IMG/VR virus record: IMGVR_UViG_3300008219_000060
Location: 1 to 30,563 of that record
Source: a virus
DNA length: 30,563 nucleotides
Reading direction: 5' to 3' (one strand)
Part shown: positions 16,111-23,509 of the stretch, one piece after another
How the letters are laid out: the number at the start of each line of letters is the position of its first letter
How positions within the stretch are numbered: position 1 is the first letter of the stretch
Made by a program: the position numbers and the translations under genes
The notes under the pieces: model-generated
The model's input: only the letters and a program-made list of their open reading frames with translations
Database searches by the model: none
What the model was told of the DNA's origin: nothing

Positions 16111-16740
16111 ATGAAAAAGGCATTAAATGAATCAACGGTTCGCAAGTTTATGAAGCTTGCTAATCTTGGGAGTCTCACTGAGACCTTTGTTGACAAAACA
16201 GTAAAGGAGGAGGAAGACACCCTCGAAGAGACCGAAGAAGTTACTGAGGGATCAGACACCCTCGAAGAGACCGAAGAAGTTACTGAGGGATCAGACACCC
16301 TCGAAGAGACCGAAGAAGTTACTGAGGAATTAGACGAACTGCCTCCCGAAGAGATGGGGGCGGGACTAGACGAACTGCCTCCGGAAGGGGACACTCTAGG
16401 TGATGTTCCGCCGGAGACTGTTGAGGCTATCGTTGACGCCATCGCAGACGCGCTGGAGTCGGTGACCGGCGTTGAAATTAATGTCGATTCTGCTGGAGGA
16501 GGTGAAGAAGCAGAATTGGACGCAGAGGAGCCGGGCGGCGAGGAGGATCTTCTGGATACTGCGGAGGACGCTCTAGGCGATCCCGCCGGAGAAGAATCCC
16601 TTGAAGAGTGGGACGAGGTAGAAGAGGCTTTAGACGCAGCCGACGTTTCTCTGGAAGAGAAATTTAATCAAGAAGACTTCGTTAATGAAGTGACAAAAAG
16701 AGTTGCGAAGAGACTTTTATCACTTAGTAAGAAGGGATAA
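16111..16740 (+). CDS. Very acidic repeat protein with conserved-looking N-terminal leader
   Basis: A 209-residue protein of unknown family, dominated by Glu and Asp. The start, MKKALNESTVRKFMKLANLG, is a basic amphipathic helix quite unlike the rest. Then a 13-residue unit, DTLEETEEVTEGS, occurs three times from residue 36. DELPPEE and DELPPEG form a shorter repeat. More acidic helices lead to a basic end (VNEVTKRVAKRLLSLSKKG). An acidic middle between two basic helices recalls phage scaffolding or capsid-interior proteins, but that is inference. Similarity in character to the leaders of the two proteins at 18755 and 19108 is noted in the findings. AGGAG precedes the ATG; a terminator follows. 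Confidence 0.85.
   Translation: MKKALNESTVRKFMKLANLGSLTETFVDKTVKEEEDTLEETEEVTEGSDTLEETEEVTEGSDTLEETEEVTEELDELPPEEMGAGLDELPPEGDTLGDVPPETVEAIVDAIADALESVTGVEINVDSAGGGEEAELDAEEPGGEEDLLDTAEDALGDPAGEESLEEWDEVEEALDAADVSLEEKFNQEDFVNEVTKRVAKRLLSLSKKG
16216..16327 (+). repeat. Three tandem 39-base units inside the acidic gene
   Basis: Units at 16216-16254 and 16255-16293 are identical base for base; the third (from 16294) is identical until about 16325 and then diverges. Each is 13 codons and in frame. Perfect identity at silent positions means very recent expansion, and the copy number may vary between related phages. Confidence 0.95.
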
Positions 16741-16766
16741 ATAATATACCCCCTAGTGTGTGCTTA

Positions 16767-16795
16767 GAAGGGAGACTTAGGTCTCCCTTCCTTTT
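16767..16795 (+). terminator. Intrinsic terminator after the acidic-protein gene
   Basis: GAAGGGAGAC (16767-16776) pairs perfectly with GTCTCCCTTC (16781-16790), ten base pairs around TTAG, followed by CTTTTAT. It isolates the highly expressed-looking acidic gene from the ClpP operon, which starts with GTG at 16810. Confidence 0.8.
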
Positions 16796-16809
16796 ATAAG
16801 GCGGATAAG

Positions 16810-17199
16810 GTGTTAGCGGAAAGTGAAGTTATCAATAGTGCTCTTTGGTTTTTCCTTGGCACGTTATCATATAGATTTATTAGTTCTCTTATTTTCTCTG
16901 CTCGCTCTCTTTTAATTATAGAAGAAACCATTATCCATTGTTTACGCTTAGTAAAATATAGTGACAAATCCTATGAAGCTGCTTTAGATCTGAAAGAGGA
17001 GATCTACAAATCAAATAAAACCTCGGAAGAATTGTTCAAAGAGAGGGAAGCTGATAAACTACTTCGGGATACATGGCGGAACATGGTGATCGTCGCCATA
17101 ATTAGCTCGTGCCCGCGTACACTAAGGGCGGCGATTAAGTTTAATGACTGGGATAGCGCCATGAAATATCTTCGTAAATTTCAAAAGGACATACAATGA
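16810..17199 (+). CDS. Small membrane-anchored protein of unknown function
   Basis: A 129-residue protein. Residues 10-40 (SALWFFLGTLSYRFISSLIF) form one hydrophobic segment, probably a membrane anchor, and a helical, charged cytoplasmic-type part follows, with coiled-coil character around 50-90. No family is recognised. The start is GTG at 16810 after an AAGG, immediately past the preceding terminator. The stop overlaps the ClpP start (ATGA), so it may be a membrane partner of that protease or simply a co-transcribed small phage gene. Confidence 0.72.
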   Translation: MLAESEVINSALWFFLGTLSYRFISSLIFSARSLLIIEETIIHCLRLVKYSDKSYEAALDLKEEIYKSNKTSEELFKEREADKLLRDTWRNMVIVAIISSCPRTLRAAIKFNDWDSAMKYLRKFQKDIQ

Positions 17200-17843
17200 G
17201 TTCGGAAGAAGTAGAAGGGGAAGAAAGAAAGGCCATCGAACAGCTTTTATCATCTCTGATGGGGCAGAGTTCTTCTAGTGATGAAGTTAAGTTAAGGATT
17301 GCGGCGCTCTATGGGGACATAACACAAGAAAAATGTAGCGAAGCGATCTATAACCTACTCTATTTAAAAGAATCCGGGAAAAATATGATGGCGGACCCGG
17401 AGGACCCGAACACAATTTACGTAAGTTACGAACCGGTTGATTTTTACATCTCAACATGGGGAGGATCTGTTGTAGATATGTTTGCGGTCTACGATGTTAT
17501 GAAGATGATGCAAAAAGAGTGTGACGTGAGAACATTTGGTTTTGGTAAAGTTATGTCCGCAGGAGTTATACTCTTGGCAGGAGGTACCAAGGGAGAAAGA
17601 TATGTTGGTGCAAATTGCAGACTTATGATTCACGGGGTTTCTTCGGGGCAGCAGGGCAATATTGACGAATTGCAGAACGAACTGGGGGAGACCAAGTGGG
17701 CACAAAAACAATATATACGAGCCCTTGCCAGGGACTCTAATATGAGTCAAAAACAAATTAGAGATCTTTTTGATAAAAAGACTAATATATACTTTAGTGC
17801 AAAGGAAGCAATCAAATATGGAATTGCTGATTACATCATATAG
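17196..17843 (+). CDS. clpP: ClpP-like serine protease (S14 family) with Asn at the catalytic Asp position
   Basis: A 215-residue ClpP-fold protein. FYISTWGGSVVDMFAVYDVM is the oxyanion and assembly region. S121 in GKVMSAGVILLAGG is the nucleophile and H146 in LMIHGVSSG the base. Where ClpP has its catalytic Asp (TERD before F/Y-x-SA), this protein has K-T-N197 before IYFSA, so the third member would be Asn. Listeria ClpP1 is a known ClpP with Asn there, so activity need not be lost. The first 60 residues are longer than in ClpP and acidic. No Clp ATPase gene is seen. Possible roles are head-protein maturation (some phage prohead proteases are S14 type) or altering host proteolysis. ATG overlaps the previous stop. 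Confidence 0.88.
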   Translation: MSSEEVEGEERKAIEQLLSSLMGQSSSSDEVKLRIAALYGDITQEKCSEAIYNLLYLKESGKNMMADPEDPNTIYVSYEPVDFYISTWGGSVVDMFAVYDVMKMMQKECDVRTFGFGKVMSAGVILLAGGTKGERYVGANCRLMIHGVSSGQQGNIDELQNELGETKWAQKQYIRALARDSNMSQKQIRDLFDKKTNIYFSAKEAIKYGIADYII

Positions 17844-17852
17844 GAGCGAAAG

Positions 17853-18734
17853 ATGGCTTGGTTTAGTAAATTGTTTTATAACAAAAAAAGTTCAAAAAAA
17901 TATGGCTGGTTGCCGTCTTGGTTTGGGCTCACCGGGTTCAACAAAGAACTTATCGAAAGGATTAGACTTTTCCAAGTCGAGTGGGACCTAGCACCAGACG
18001 GACTCGTCGGGCCTCAGACGTATAGAAGGTTGTTTACCGCCAAGGAAGCGAAGAATAAAGCAGAGAATTCAATTATATGCAATGGAATGCAAATTCCAAT
18101 TGCATGGGACAAAGTTAAGATTGATATGATGGACTCTAGTTGTTATAAGAGGTCCACCAAAGCTCGTTATCCTAACATGATTGTTACTCATTGGGATGTA
18201 TGTTTATCAGCGGATTCTTGTAAAAGAGTTTTAGAAAAGAGAAATATTTCTACTCATTTCTGCATTGATAACGATGGTACTATTGTTCAATTAGTGGACT
18301 GCAATGATGTGGCATGGCACGCTGGGATAAGAGCGGTGAACAATAATTCTGTTGGGGTGGACTTTAGTAATGCGTATTATATTAGGTATCAAAAAACTTA
18401 TGTTGCTAGGGGCCACGGAGAACGCCCCATTTTAAACGACAGCATGGTACATGGAAGGAAATTATCTCCCCATCTTGGGTATTATCCTGTGCAAATAGAG
18501 GCCTATAAAGCATTATTGGAAGCACTGCTAGCTCATTATAAAATCGCGGTAGATTATCCTCGCGAACGCTTTGAAGAATTAAATACAAGCATTGATAAAG
18601 ATGCAGCCAAAGGCAAGTTTGATGGCGTTGTATGTCACTACCATCTTACAAAGAGAAAAATCGACACGGCAGGACTAAAGTTAGATGAAATTATTAATGG
18701 TCTAAAAGAGTATCCTGTGGGTTCTAAAGACTAA
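17853..18734 (+). CDS. N-acetylmuramoyl-L-alanine amidase with N-terminal peptidoglycan-binding domain (endolysin)
   Basis: A 293-residue zinc amidase (Amidase_2 type) that would cut the bond between muramic acid and the peptide stem. Residues about 30-62 (ELIERIRLFQVEWDLAPDGL then VGPQTYRRL) match a PG_binding_1 repeat: FQ, DG.VGP.T. The catalytic part shows a first zinc ligand H113 in VTHWD, STHFCIDNDGTIVQLVD (131-148), H156 in VAWHAG, and CHYHLTKRKID (261-271), which carries the last zinc histidine and the catalytic lysine. There is no signal peptide, so it would need a holin or a partner to reach the wall. TAGGAG precedes the ATG. The ClpP gene is 9 bases upstream, and the tagged proteins follow. 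Confidence 0.88.
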   Translation: MAWFSKLFYNKKSSKKYGWLPSWFGLTGFNKELIERIRLFQVEWDLAPDGLVGPQTYRRLFTAKEAKNKAENSIICNGMQIPIAWDKVKIDMMDSSCYKRSTKARYPNMIVTHWDVCLSADSCKRVLEKRNISTHFCIDNDGTIVQLVDCNDVAWHAGIRAVNNNSVGVDFSNAYYIRYQKTYVARGHGERPILNDSMVHGRKLSPHLGYYPVQIEAYKALLEALLAHYKIAVDYPRERFEELNTSIDKDAAKGKFDGVVCHYHLTKRKIDTAGLKLDEIINGLKEYPVGSKD

Positions 18735-18754
18735 TTATATCGGGAGCATATACT

Positions 18755-19111
18755 ATGAAAATTACGAAACAACAACTTAAGCGGATTATCAAGGAAGAGA
18801 TTACAAAACTAAATGAGGGACCGATGGACGGCCTAGACATAGCGTTTAGCAATCTTAATAATTATCTAACATCCCTTGATAGTGGCAAGTGGCCCGACTC
18901 CCGAGGGGATGCGGTGGCGTCCATGAAGGCTATCCAAAGACATGTGTTCAAAACCCCGTCTAACCCAGCCGCAATGGAAAGTATAAATTACTATTCTGGA
19001 CGAATTATGGAGTTCCTAAGATCACACGGGCAAGGGGACCCACAAGGCGCATCCGGGTTTTTTAGACAACTGTTATCGAAACTGACTCTTGCCATGGGGA
19101 GAGAACAATGA
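18755..19111 (+). CDS. Small protein with MKITK N-terminal tag
   Basis: A 118-residue protein. The first 21 residues, MKITKQQLKRIIKEEITKL then NE, form a highly charged amphipathic helix nearly identical to the start of the next gene's product; after LNEG the sequences differ completely. The remainder is an ordinary helical protein with no recognised family. A shared leader on otherwise unrelated proteins points to targeting, for example into the capsid during assembly, with possible later removal. That is inference. GGGAG precedes the ATG by 9 bases, and the stop overlaps the next start as ATGA. Confidence 0.85.
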   Translation: MKITKQQLKRIIKEEITKLNEGPMDGLDIAFSNLNNYLTSLDSGKWPDSRGDAVASMKAIQRHVFKTPSNPAAMESINYYSGRIMEFLRSHGQGDPQGASGFFRQLLSKLTLAMGREQ

Positions 19112-19704
19112 AAATTACAAAATCAAGACTAAAACAAATTATTAAGGAAGAGTTAACTAAAACTCTGAACGAGGAAGTCGAGAGCATTGATCCTGCGATG
19201 ATGCGCTCGGTGAGAGACGCTGATAAAAGATCGTTCTTTAGTGAAACCTCTCAAGACCTTGAATCTGTTGCGGCAGCGATGCTTGGATATAGAATGATTG
19301 ATCATACCAACCCTGCTAAGGTCAAGACTGCAACACAAATGGCAGACCCAAAAGATGTTTTACTATTGGGTGTTACTCCCGAACACATCTATTTCAAGAC
19401 AATGGATGATATCTACTATCGCATGCCAAGACCCGGTGCGGCCCTAAATGAAGCGTTTGAGTCTTGGGACGACGCAGGACCCGACTACGACGACGACAAC
19501 CCACACGAGTTCGTTTTAGACGAACTGGTAACGGCAGCCGTGGACGCAGTAGGCACACTAGCACTTAAAAAGCTTCAAGCAGCTAATGCTCTTAACACCG
19601 TCGAAGGCATGAGTAGTAACGATGTTATTCTCGCTATCGAAGAGCCGTTGATGGATGCACTAACCCCTCTGGCTATAACAATTCATCATCTTGAGAACGA
19701 ATAA
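19108..19704 (+). CDS. Second MKITK-tagged protein, acidic
   Basis: A 198-residue protein. It begins MKITKSRLKQIIKEELTK then TLNEE, matching the leader of the preceding protein at about 15 of the first 20 positions. The body has no match with it. Residues 115-140 are very acidic (DDAGPDYDDDNPHEF), and two predicted helical stretches follow. No family is recognised for the body. Its ATG overlaps the previous stop; the upstream GGGGAGAG is a good ribosome site. It is the last gene before a strong promoter for GroEL. Confidence 0.85.
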   Translation: MKITKSRLKQIIKEELTKTLNEEVESIDPAMMRSVRDADKRSFFSETSQDLESVAAAMLGYRMIDHTNPAKVKTATQMADPKDVLLLGVTPEHIYFKTMDDIYYRMPRPGAALNEAFESWDDAGPDYDDDNPHEFVLDELVTAAVDAVGTLALKKLQAANALNTVEGMSSNDVILAIEEPLMDALTPLAITIHHLENE

Positions 19705-19716
19705 GACGATTAAATC

Positions 19717-19746
19717 TTGACAGACAAGTCTTTGCTATTATATAAT
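19717..19746 (+). promoter_or_regulatory. Consensus sigma-70 promoter of groEL
   Basis: Perfect TTGACA at 19717-19722 and perfect TATAAT at 19741-19746, with an 18-base spacer (one longer than ideal). It predicts a start near 19753 and a short leader to the GTG at 19777. This is among the strongest promoter matches in the window, consistent with early, heavy chaperonin expression. No CIRCE-type inverted repeat is visible. Confidence 0.8.
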
Positions 19747-19776
19747 ATCCCTAACTAGTCTAAAAGCGAGGTAAGC

Positions 19777-21348
19777 GTGACTAAACACTATTCTTCGGGG
19801 AGAGCCCTACATGAAAAACTCCTTGAGGGGATCAATGATCTTGCTGATAATGTTGCTTCTACTCTTGGCCCTCGCGGGCGCAATGTTATTTTACATAAAT
19901 CCGGCCATAGCCCAATTGTTACTAAAGATGGAGTCACTGTTGCCAGCTTCATTAATTTCGATGATCCTATTAAAAACGTAGGAGCCGAAATAATTAAACA
20001 AGCGGCAAGTAATACGAACACTAGCGCAGGGGATGGGACCACCACGTCCACTGTTCTAGCTCGTGCAATCCTGCAACAAGCGCAAAAGTACCTTGTAGCG
20101 GGCTCTTCCCCTGTAGAACTGAAACGAGGGATGGACAGAACAGTAGAGGCGATTGTAGGCAACATCAAGGGCCTGTCCAGACCGGTAGAAACACAAGAGG
20201 ACATTAGACACATCGCCACAATATCTGCAAATAATGATAGTTCGATTGGAGAACTTATAACCATGGCTGTGGACCAAGCAGGAAAAGATGGCGCTATTTC
20301 TGTTGAAGACGGTAAATCAATGGATACCACTCTAGATGTTGTGGAAGGATTTAGATTCGATTCGGGATATTTCTCCAAATCGTTTGTAACGAATCAGCGG
20401 AAGGGCGCAATAAAATATGATAGTCCTATCATTCTCGTGACTGACTACAAGATAGACACTGTAGATGTGATTTACCCTATATTAGAATTAGCTGCCAGGG
20501 ATGGCCGCCCTCTTATTGTCATTGCGGAAGAAGTAGAAGGCCAAGCTTTAGCGGCGTTAATCATGAATTCCACACGAGGCACCATGAAAGTAGCGGCGGT
20601 TAAGGCTCCGTATTATGGAGAGGAGCGCAGGAACACGCTGAAAGATTTGAGTGTGTCAATTGGAGCTACATTTATTTCCCGAGAATCGGGCTTGCGCTTG
20701 ACGGAAGCCAAGCTAGATAATTTAGGTACATGCGATAAAATAGAAGTTATTAAAAATCACACTACTATAGTTGGAGGGAATGGAGATATTGAGGAAATAG
20801 AAGAAAAAATAGAAGCACTTAAAGAAGAGATAAAACAAACCGATGACATACAAGAATGTGAGAGACTCCAAGAGAGAATAACGCGTCTGGCAAGCGGAGT
20901 AGCCATTATTCGTGTCGGCGGCGCTACAGAGGTCGAAATGATTGAGAAAAAGCACCGCGTTGAAGACGCACTAGAAGCAGTTAAATCCGCACAAGAAGAA
21001 GGAATGGTGCCTGGAGGTGCAGTTGCATTGATAAGAGCTTCTCAAGATATAGATTATGTAGAATTTGATAATGAAGACCAACTACTTGGGAAACAAATAA
21101 TTCTTAGTGCGATTGAGGCACCCCTTCGCCAGATGGCGATTAACTGCGGATTATCCCCAGACCTGATTGTTGAGAAAATACTTGCATCGGAAGAAGATAT
21201 GGGTTATGATTTTGTGACAAATAAAATGACTAGCATGATTGACGCCGGGATTATAGATCCTGCTAAGGTTGCAAGAACAGCATTACAAAATGCTACATCT
21301 GTGGCGTCAACGTTGGTGACAACTAATTATGCTGTAATAGAACAATAA
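19777..21348 (+). CDS. groEL: GroEL-type chaperonin, 60 kDa class, lacking the GGM tail
   Basis: A 523-residue group I chaperonin that folds proteins in a double-ring ATP-driven cage. TLGPRGRNVI and SAGDGTTTSTVLARA (D86) bind ATP, and HRVEDALEAVKSA holds the aspartate equal to D398 of E. coli GroEL. EGMVPGGAVALI and EAPLRQMAINCG are the usual equatorial motifs. It ends VTTNYAVIEQ: the flexible Gly-Gly-Met tail that lies in the cavity of bacterial GroEL is absent. GTG start with GCGAGG at 19766-19771. With the GroES-like gene at 2902 it forms a phage chaperonin pair, presumably for folding capsid or fibre proteins too large or too insoluble for the host system, as T4 gp31 and phage EL GroEL do. 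Confidence 0.96.
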   Translation: MTKHYSSGRALHEKLLEGINDLADNVASTLGPRGRNVILHKSGHSPIVTKDGVTVASFINFDDPIKNVGAEIIKQAASNTNTSAGDGTTTSTVLARAILQQAQKYLVAGSSPVELKRGMDRTVEAIVGNIKGLSRPVETQEDIRHIATISANNDSSIGELITMAVDQAGKDGAISVEDGKSMDTTLDVVEGFRFDSGYFSKSFVTNQRKGAIKYDSPIILVTDYKIDTVDVIYPILELAARDGRPLIVIAEEVEGQALAALIMNSTRGTMKVAAVKAPYYGEERRNTLKDLSVSIGATFISRESGLRLTEAKLDNLGTCDKIEVIKNHTTIVGGNGDIEEIEEKIEALKEEIKQTDDIQECERLQERITRLASGVAIIRVGGATEVEMIEKKHRVEDALEAVKSAQEEGMVPGGAVALIRASQDIDYVEFDNEDQLLGKQIILSAIEAPLRQMAINCGLSPDLIVEKILASEEDMGYDFVTNKMTSMIDAGIIDPAKVARTALQNATSVASTLVTTNYAVIEQ

Positions 21349-21370
21349 AACTATTTAAAAATAACTGAGG

Positions 21371-21667
21371 ATGAACATTTTGGAAGGACTTGACGTAAAT
21401 CAAATTCATCGAGATCTAGTCGACCTCAATAGCAAGCTACAACGTATGGTAGATGTTATTGAGGTCGTCAAAGACCGTCAAGAAATGATGGCTGATGATA
21501 TTGCTAAAATAAAGAATGCCGTTTACAACCCGGACGAAGGGATTTATGCAAGACTTAGGGAGCTTGAAGGTTGGAAACAAACTACTTCTAAAATTATGTG
21601 GATTTTTGCAACTTCTTTGATTGGATTAGTAACAGCCATGCTTCTTAGTGATGTCTTAAGAGGATAA
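21371..21667 (+). CDS. XhlA-like coiled-coil protein with C-terminal membrane anchor
   Basis: A 98-residue protein. Residues 10-70 form a coiled coil (VDLNSKLQRMVDVIEVVKDR), followed by ELEGWKQTTSKIMWIFATSL and IGLVTAMLLSDVL, a single membrane segment at about 74-93. This layout resembles XhlA/BhlA-type haemolysin or holin-accessory proteins, which sit in the inner membrane and help endolysins escape. The fit is structural, not by close sequence. The start is ambiguous: ATG at 21371 has GAGG only one base away, while TTG at 21380 has better spacing. A CTATTTAA box (21351-21358) lies just upstream, near the end of groEL. Confidence 0.72.
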   Translation: MNILEGLDVNQIHRDLVDLNSKLQRMVDVIEVVKDRQEMMADDIAKIKNAVYNPDEGIYARLRELEGWKQTTSKIMWIFATSLIGLVTAMLLSDVLRG

Positions 21668-21668
21668 A

Positions 21669-21986
21669 ATGAAACTTAAAATTGAAAGAACTATCAATTT
21701 AGAAGAAGCGCCGGAGCAGGCAAAGTACTCCCTTTCTCTAGCGGTGGATGGGGCTATTCGGATTCACAAACTCATTGAAATATTATCGAAAGAATCGGAT
21801 AAAAAGGATGTCAATGTCCAACTTTTAAATGACAATATACATAATATTCGAGAGACTCTCTATGAGATGGATTTGATGTTATCGGATGCGTCGTCTATAC
21901 TGATAAATTATCAAGCAGCAAAGGTACAAAAAGCGGTCTCTGACAAACAGTTGGCAGAACAAGAGGAAGAGAATGGCAGACTTTAA
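21669..21986 (+). CDS. Small helical protein of unknown function
   Basis: A 105-residue, almost wholly helical protein (INLEEAPEQAKYSLSLAVDG, then EMDLMLSDASSILINYQAAK) with a glutamate-rich end. No family is recognised. ATG is one base after the XhlA-like stop with GAGG upstream. Its stop lies inside the first unit of a 21-base tandem duplication that also holds the next start. Confidence 0.7.
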   Translation: MKLKIERTINLEEAPEQAKYSLSLAVDGAIRIHKLIEILSKESDKKDVNVQLLNDNIHNIRETLYEMDLMLSDASSILINYQAAKVQKAVSDKQLAEQEEENGRL

Positions 21987-22009
21987 AAAGAGAATGGCAG
22001 ACTTTAAAA
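21968..22009 (+). repeat. Tandem 21-base duplication of a gene-start region
   Basis: Units 21968-21988 and 21989-22009 are identical. Each contains AGAG, an ATG and codons for MADFK. The first copy also holds the stop of the upstream gene. The protein may therefore begin at 21973 or 21994. Confidence 0.95.
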
Positions 22010-22218
22010 ATGGAGATTTGGTACATGTGCCCTCATCAGCCACGCTAACTTATAAATCTGAGAAGCGCCCTATGTCTTTTATGCGCTTGAAGGGACCACA
22101 AAAACTTTTAATTGCGGAATCTGAGAGGAAAGACAGAACGATAGGTGTATTATATAATGGAGAGATATGGTACGTTGACAGGAGAGACGTTTATTCAATA
22201 GGAGATGAATATGTCTGA
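21973..22218 (+). CDS. Small GDL-motif protein with duplicated start
   Basis: An 81-residue protein (74 if it begins at ATG 21994). It reads MADFKKRMADFKNGDLVHVP, the MADFK segment being duplicated by the 21-base repeat. After NGDLVHV come short beta strands (KLLIAESE, TIGVLYNGEIWYVDRRDVY) suggestive of an SH3-like barrel. GDLV near the N-terminus links it in style to the small proteins at 27290, 27594, 28638 and 28930. Function unknown. It overlaps both neighbours. Confidence 0.7.
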   Translation: MADFKKRMADFKNGDLVHVPSSATLTYKSEKRPMSFMRLKGPQKLLIAESERKDRTIGVLYNGEIWYVDRRDVYSIGDEYV

Positions 22219-22540
22219 TTTAATATTATTGACTGAAGTATATGAAATTCCTGGAGATTTGAAGTATACGAAGCTAGCAACTCACGAGAAAGTCTACATG
22301 ACGGGTAAGTATTCCTTGAGGAATATATACATGAATCCTAATCAGGTTCTGGTGATTAAGGATGATCTTCATATGAAGAAGGAATTAGATAAGGGATTCC
22401 TTCCGGAAGGGATGGACGGAACACAAGAGTTTACTCGGATACAAGTAGGGTGTAACTCAAACTATGGAGCTTTAAATTTGACAGTTGTAGGGCCTATGAG
22501 TGTTATTGCCGCCAAACTTGCCGGTGAGAACAATGCATGA
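22211..22540 (+). CDS. Unknown small protein
   Basis: A 109-residue protein from ATG 22211, chosen because GGAG at 22201-22204 is six bases upstream; an ATG at 22205 is too close. It is predicted mainly beta (LILLTEVYEIPGDLKY, SLRNIYMNPNQVLVIKDD). The end (VVGPMSVIAAKLAG) looks helical. Not recognised. It overlaps the upstream stop and the glutaredoxin start. Confidence 0.7.
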   Translation: MSDLILLTEVYEIPGDLKYTKLATHEKVYMTGKYSLRNIYMNPNQVLVIKDDLHMKKELDKGFLPEGMDGTQEFTRIQVGCNSNYGALNLTVVGPMSVIAAKLAGENNA

Positions 22541-22796
22541 GTTTATTCTTTTTGTAAAGGCTGGATGCAATTTTTGTAAAAAAGCCACTAGTGCGCTGAA
22601 GGAAAGAAACCTATCATATAAAGAAATTAACATTAGGCACGGAGGTGAAGATCTTAGCTCCGAGGTCAAGGAGGCACTTGAATGGGATACGTACCCCATG
22701 GTCCTCCGCAAGACGGAAGGAAATAATCTTATCTTTGTAGGCGGTTGCTCTGATTTATTGGACCTTTTGAACCCAACGGAAGGGCTTGAGGAATAG
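22533..22796 (+). CDS. Glutaredoxin
   Basis: An 87-residue glutaredoxin from ATG 22533, the start that gives a normal family length; GGTGAG lies at 22523-22528. FILFVKAGCNFCKKA holds the C12-x-x-C15 redox site. TYPMV with P55 is the cis-proline loop, and FVGGCSDLLDLL matches the GG..DL glutathione-binding turn. It would reduce disulphides using glutathione, for example in ribonucleotide reductase or in folding. The C12-N-F-C15 pair is a variant of the classical CPYC. It overlaps the previous stop; the next gene begins two bases after its end. Confidence 0.9.
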   Translation: MHEFILFVKAGCNFCKKATSALKERNLSYKEINIRHGGEDLSSEVKEALEWDTYPMVLRKTEGNNLIFVGGCSDLLDLLNPTEGLEE

Positions 22797-22798
22797 AA

Positions 22799-23140
22799 AT
22801 GACTTATTCTATAGATCTTGAGTATATTAAGAAACTGACGTCTGAATGCGAGCGCAATATAGCGTTAAGTTCGGAAAATTTACGGCATTTTTTTAATGAA
22901 GAAACGGAAGACATTTATTTGTTGTCTCTGTTATCTGAATCATACTCGATAACCTCTAGGCTCTGGATGGAACTGAATCTTATTATAGGGGAAGCCGAAG
23001 GCCTGGAAGAAAAAGATGGAAAGATAGACGTTCCTCTTGGGGAAAAGACGATGCTATTTATCCAATCGGCCCTCTTGGCGAAGGTACAGCTAGATGGCGA
23101 TCTAGCCAGAGTCACCAGAGTGTCAAGCGTGGAAATCTAA
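22799..23140 (+). CDS. Unknown small helical protein
   Basis: A 113-residue helical, acidic protein (SIDLEYIKKLTSECERNIAL; IYLLSLLSESYSITSRLWME). No family recognised. GAGGAA from the end of the glutaredoxin gene forms its ribosome site. Part of a run of small overlapping phage genes. Confidence 0.7.
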   Translation: MTYSIDLEYIKKLTSECERNIALSSENLRHFFNEETEDIYLLSLLSESYSITSRLWMELNLIIGEAEGLEEKDGKIDVPLGEKTMLFIQSALLAKVQLDGDLARVTRVSSVEI

Positions 23141-23142
23141 CT

Positions 23143-23478
23143 ATGTTTTATGGCATCCTGTTTTTCGTTCTTGGGAACATAATTGCGTGGTTCCAATTTA
23201 ACTCGCAGTTTGCGTGGCCTTGGTGGAAAGACCGCCCACTGACTGCGCAACTTATATTTGCGGTACCAATGGGGATGTGTTTTTGGTATGCTGCTAAATA
23301 TATTGTAGAAGATAGCGGGGAGTTGTGGACGTCGAAACTTGTCGGCTTTGGCGCAAGCAACTTGATTTTTCCAATTCTGACATATGCGATTATGAAAGAA
23401 AGCATGTTTACGTTTAAGACTATGGCGTGCGTTGCCCTCAGCGGCGTGATCATTGCCATACAATTTTATTTTAAATAA
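23143..23478 (+). CDS. Small multi-spanning membrane protein, EamA/DMT-like half
   Basis: A 111-residue protein with about four membrane helices: residues 2-20, 34-52, 66-84 and 90-109. The last two (ASNLIFPILTYAIMKESMFT, then a final helix GVIIAIQF) resemble the end of an EamA/DMT-type transporter half, which dimerises in other systems. That similarity is weak. Few charged residues lie in the helices. ATG is two bases after the upstream stop. It could alter the host inner membrane; function unknown. Confidence 0.7.
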   Translation: MFYGILFFVLGNIIAWFQFNSQFAWPWWKDRPLTAQLIFAVPMGMCFWYAAKYIVEDSGELWTSKLVGFGASNLIFPILTYAIMKESMFTFKTMACVALSGVIIAIQFYFK

Positions 23479-23481
23479 CAC

Positions 23482-23509
23482 TTGATTTATATTTTAATGT
23501 GTATATTGT
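23482..23509 (+). promoter_or_regulatory. Probable sigma-70 promoter for hsp20
   Basis: TTGATT at 23482-23487, a 16-base spacer, then TATTGT at 23504-23509. Both boxes match four of six positions. A palindrome, TTGCCC-AAT-GGGCAA (23514-23528), lies right at the predicted transcript start and could act as an operator or as a hairpin in the leader. Confidence 0.5.

Noticed and set aside
16216-16327. Possible CRISPR-like array
   Set aside because: The three 39-base units are directly adjacent without spacers and are in frame within a protein-coding gene.
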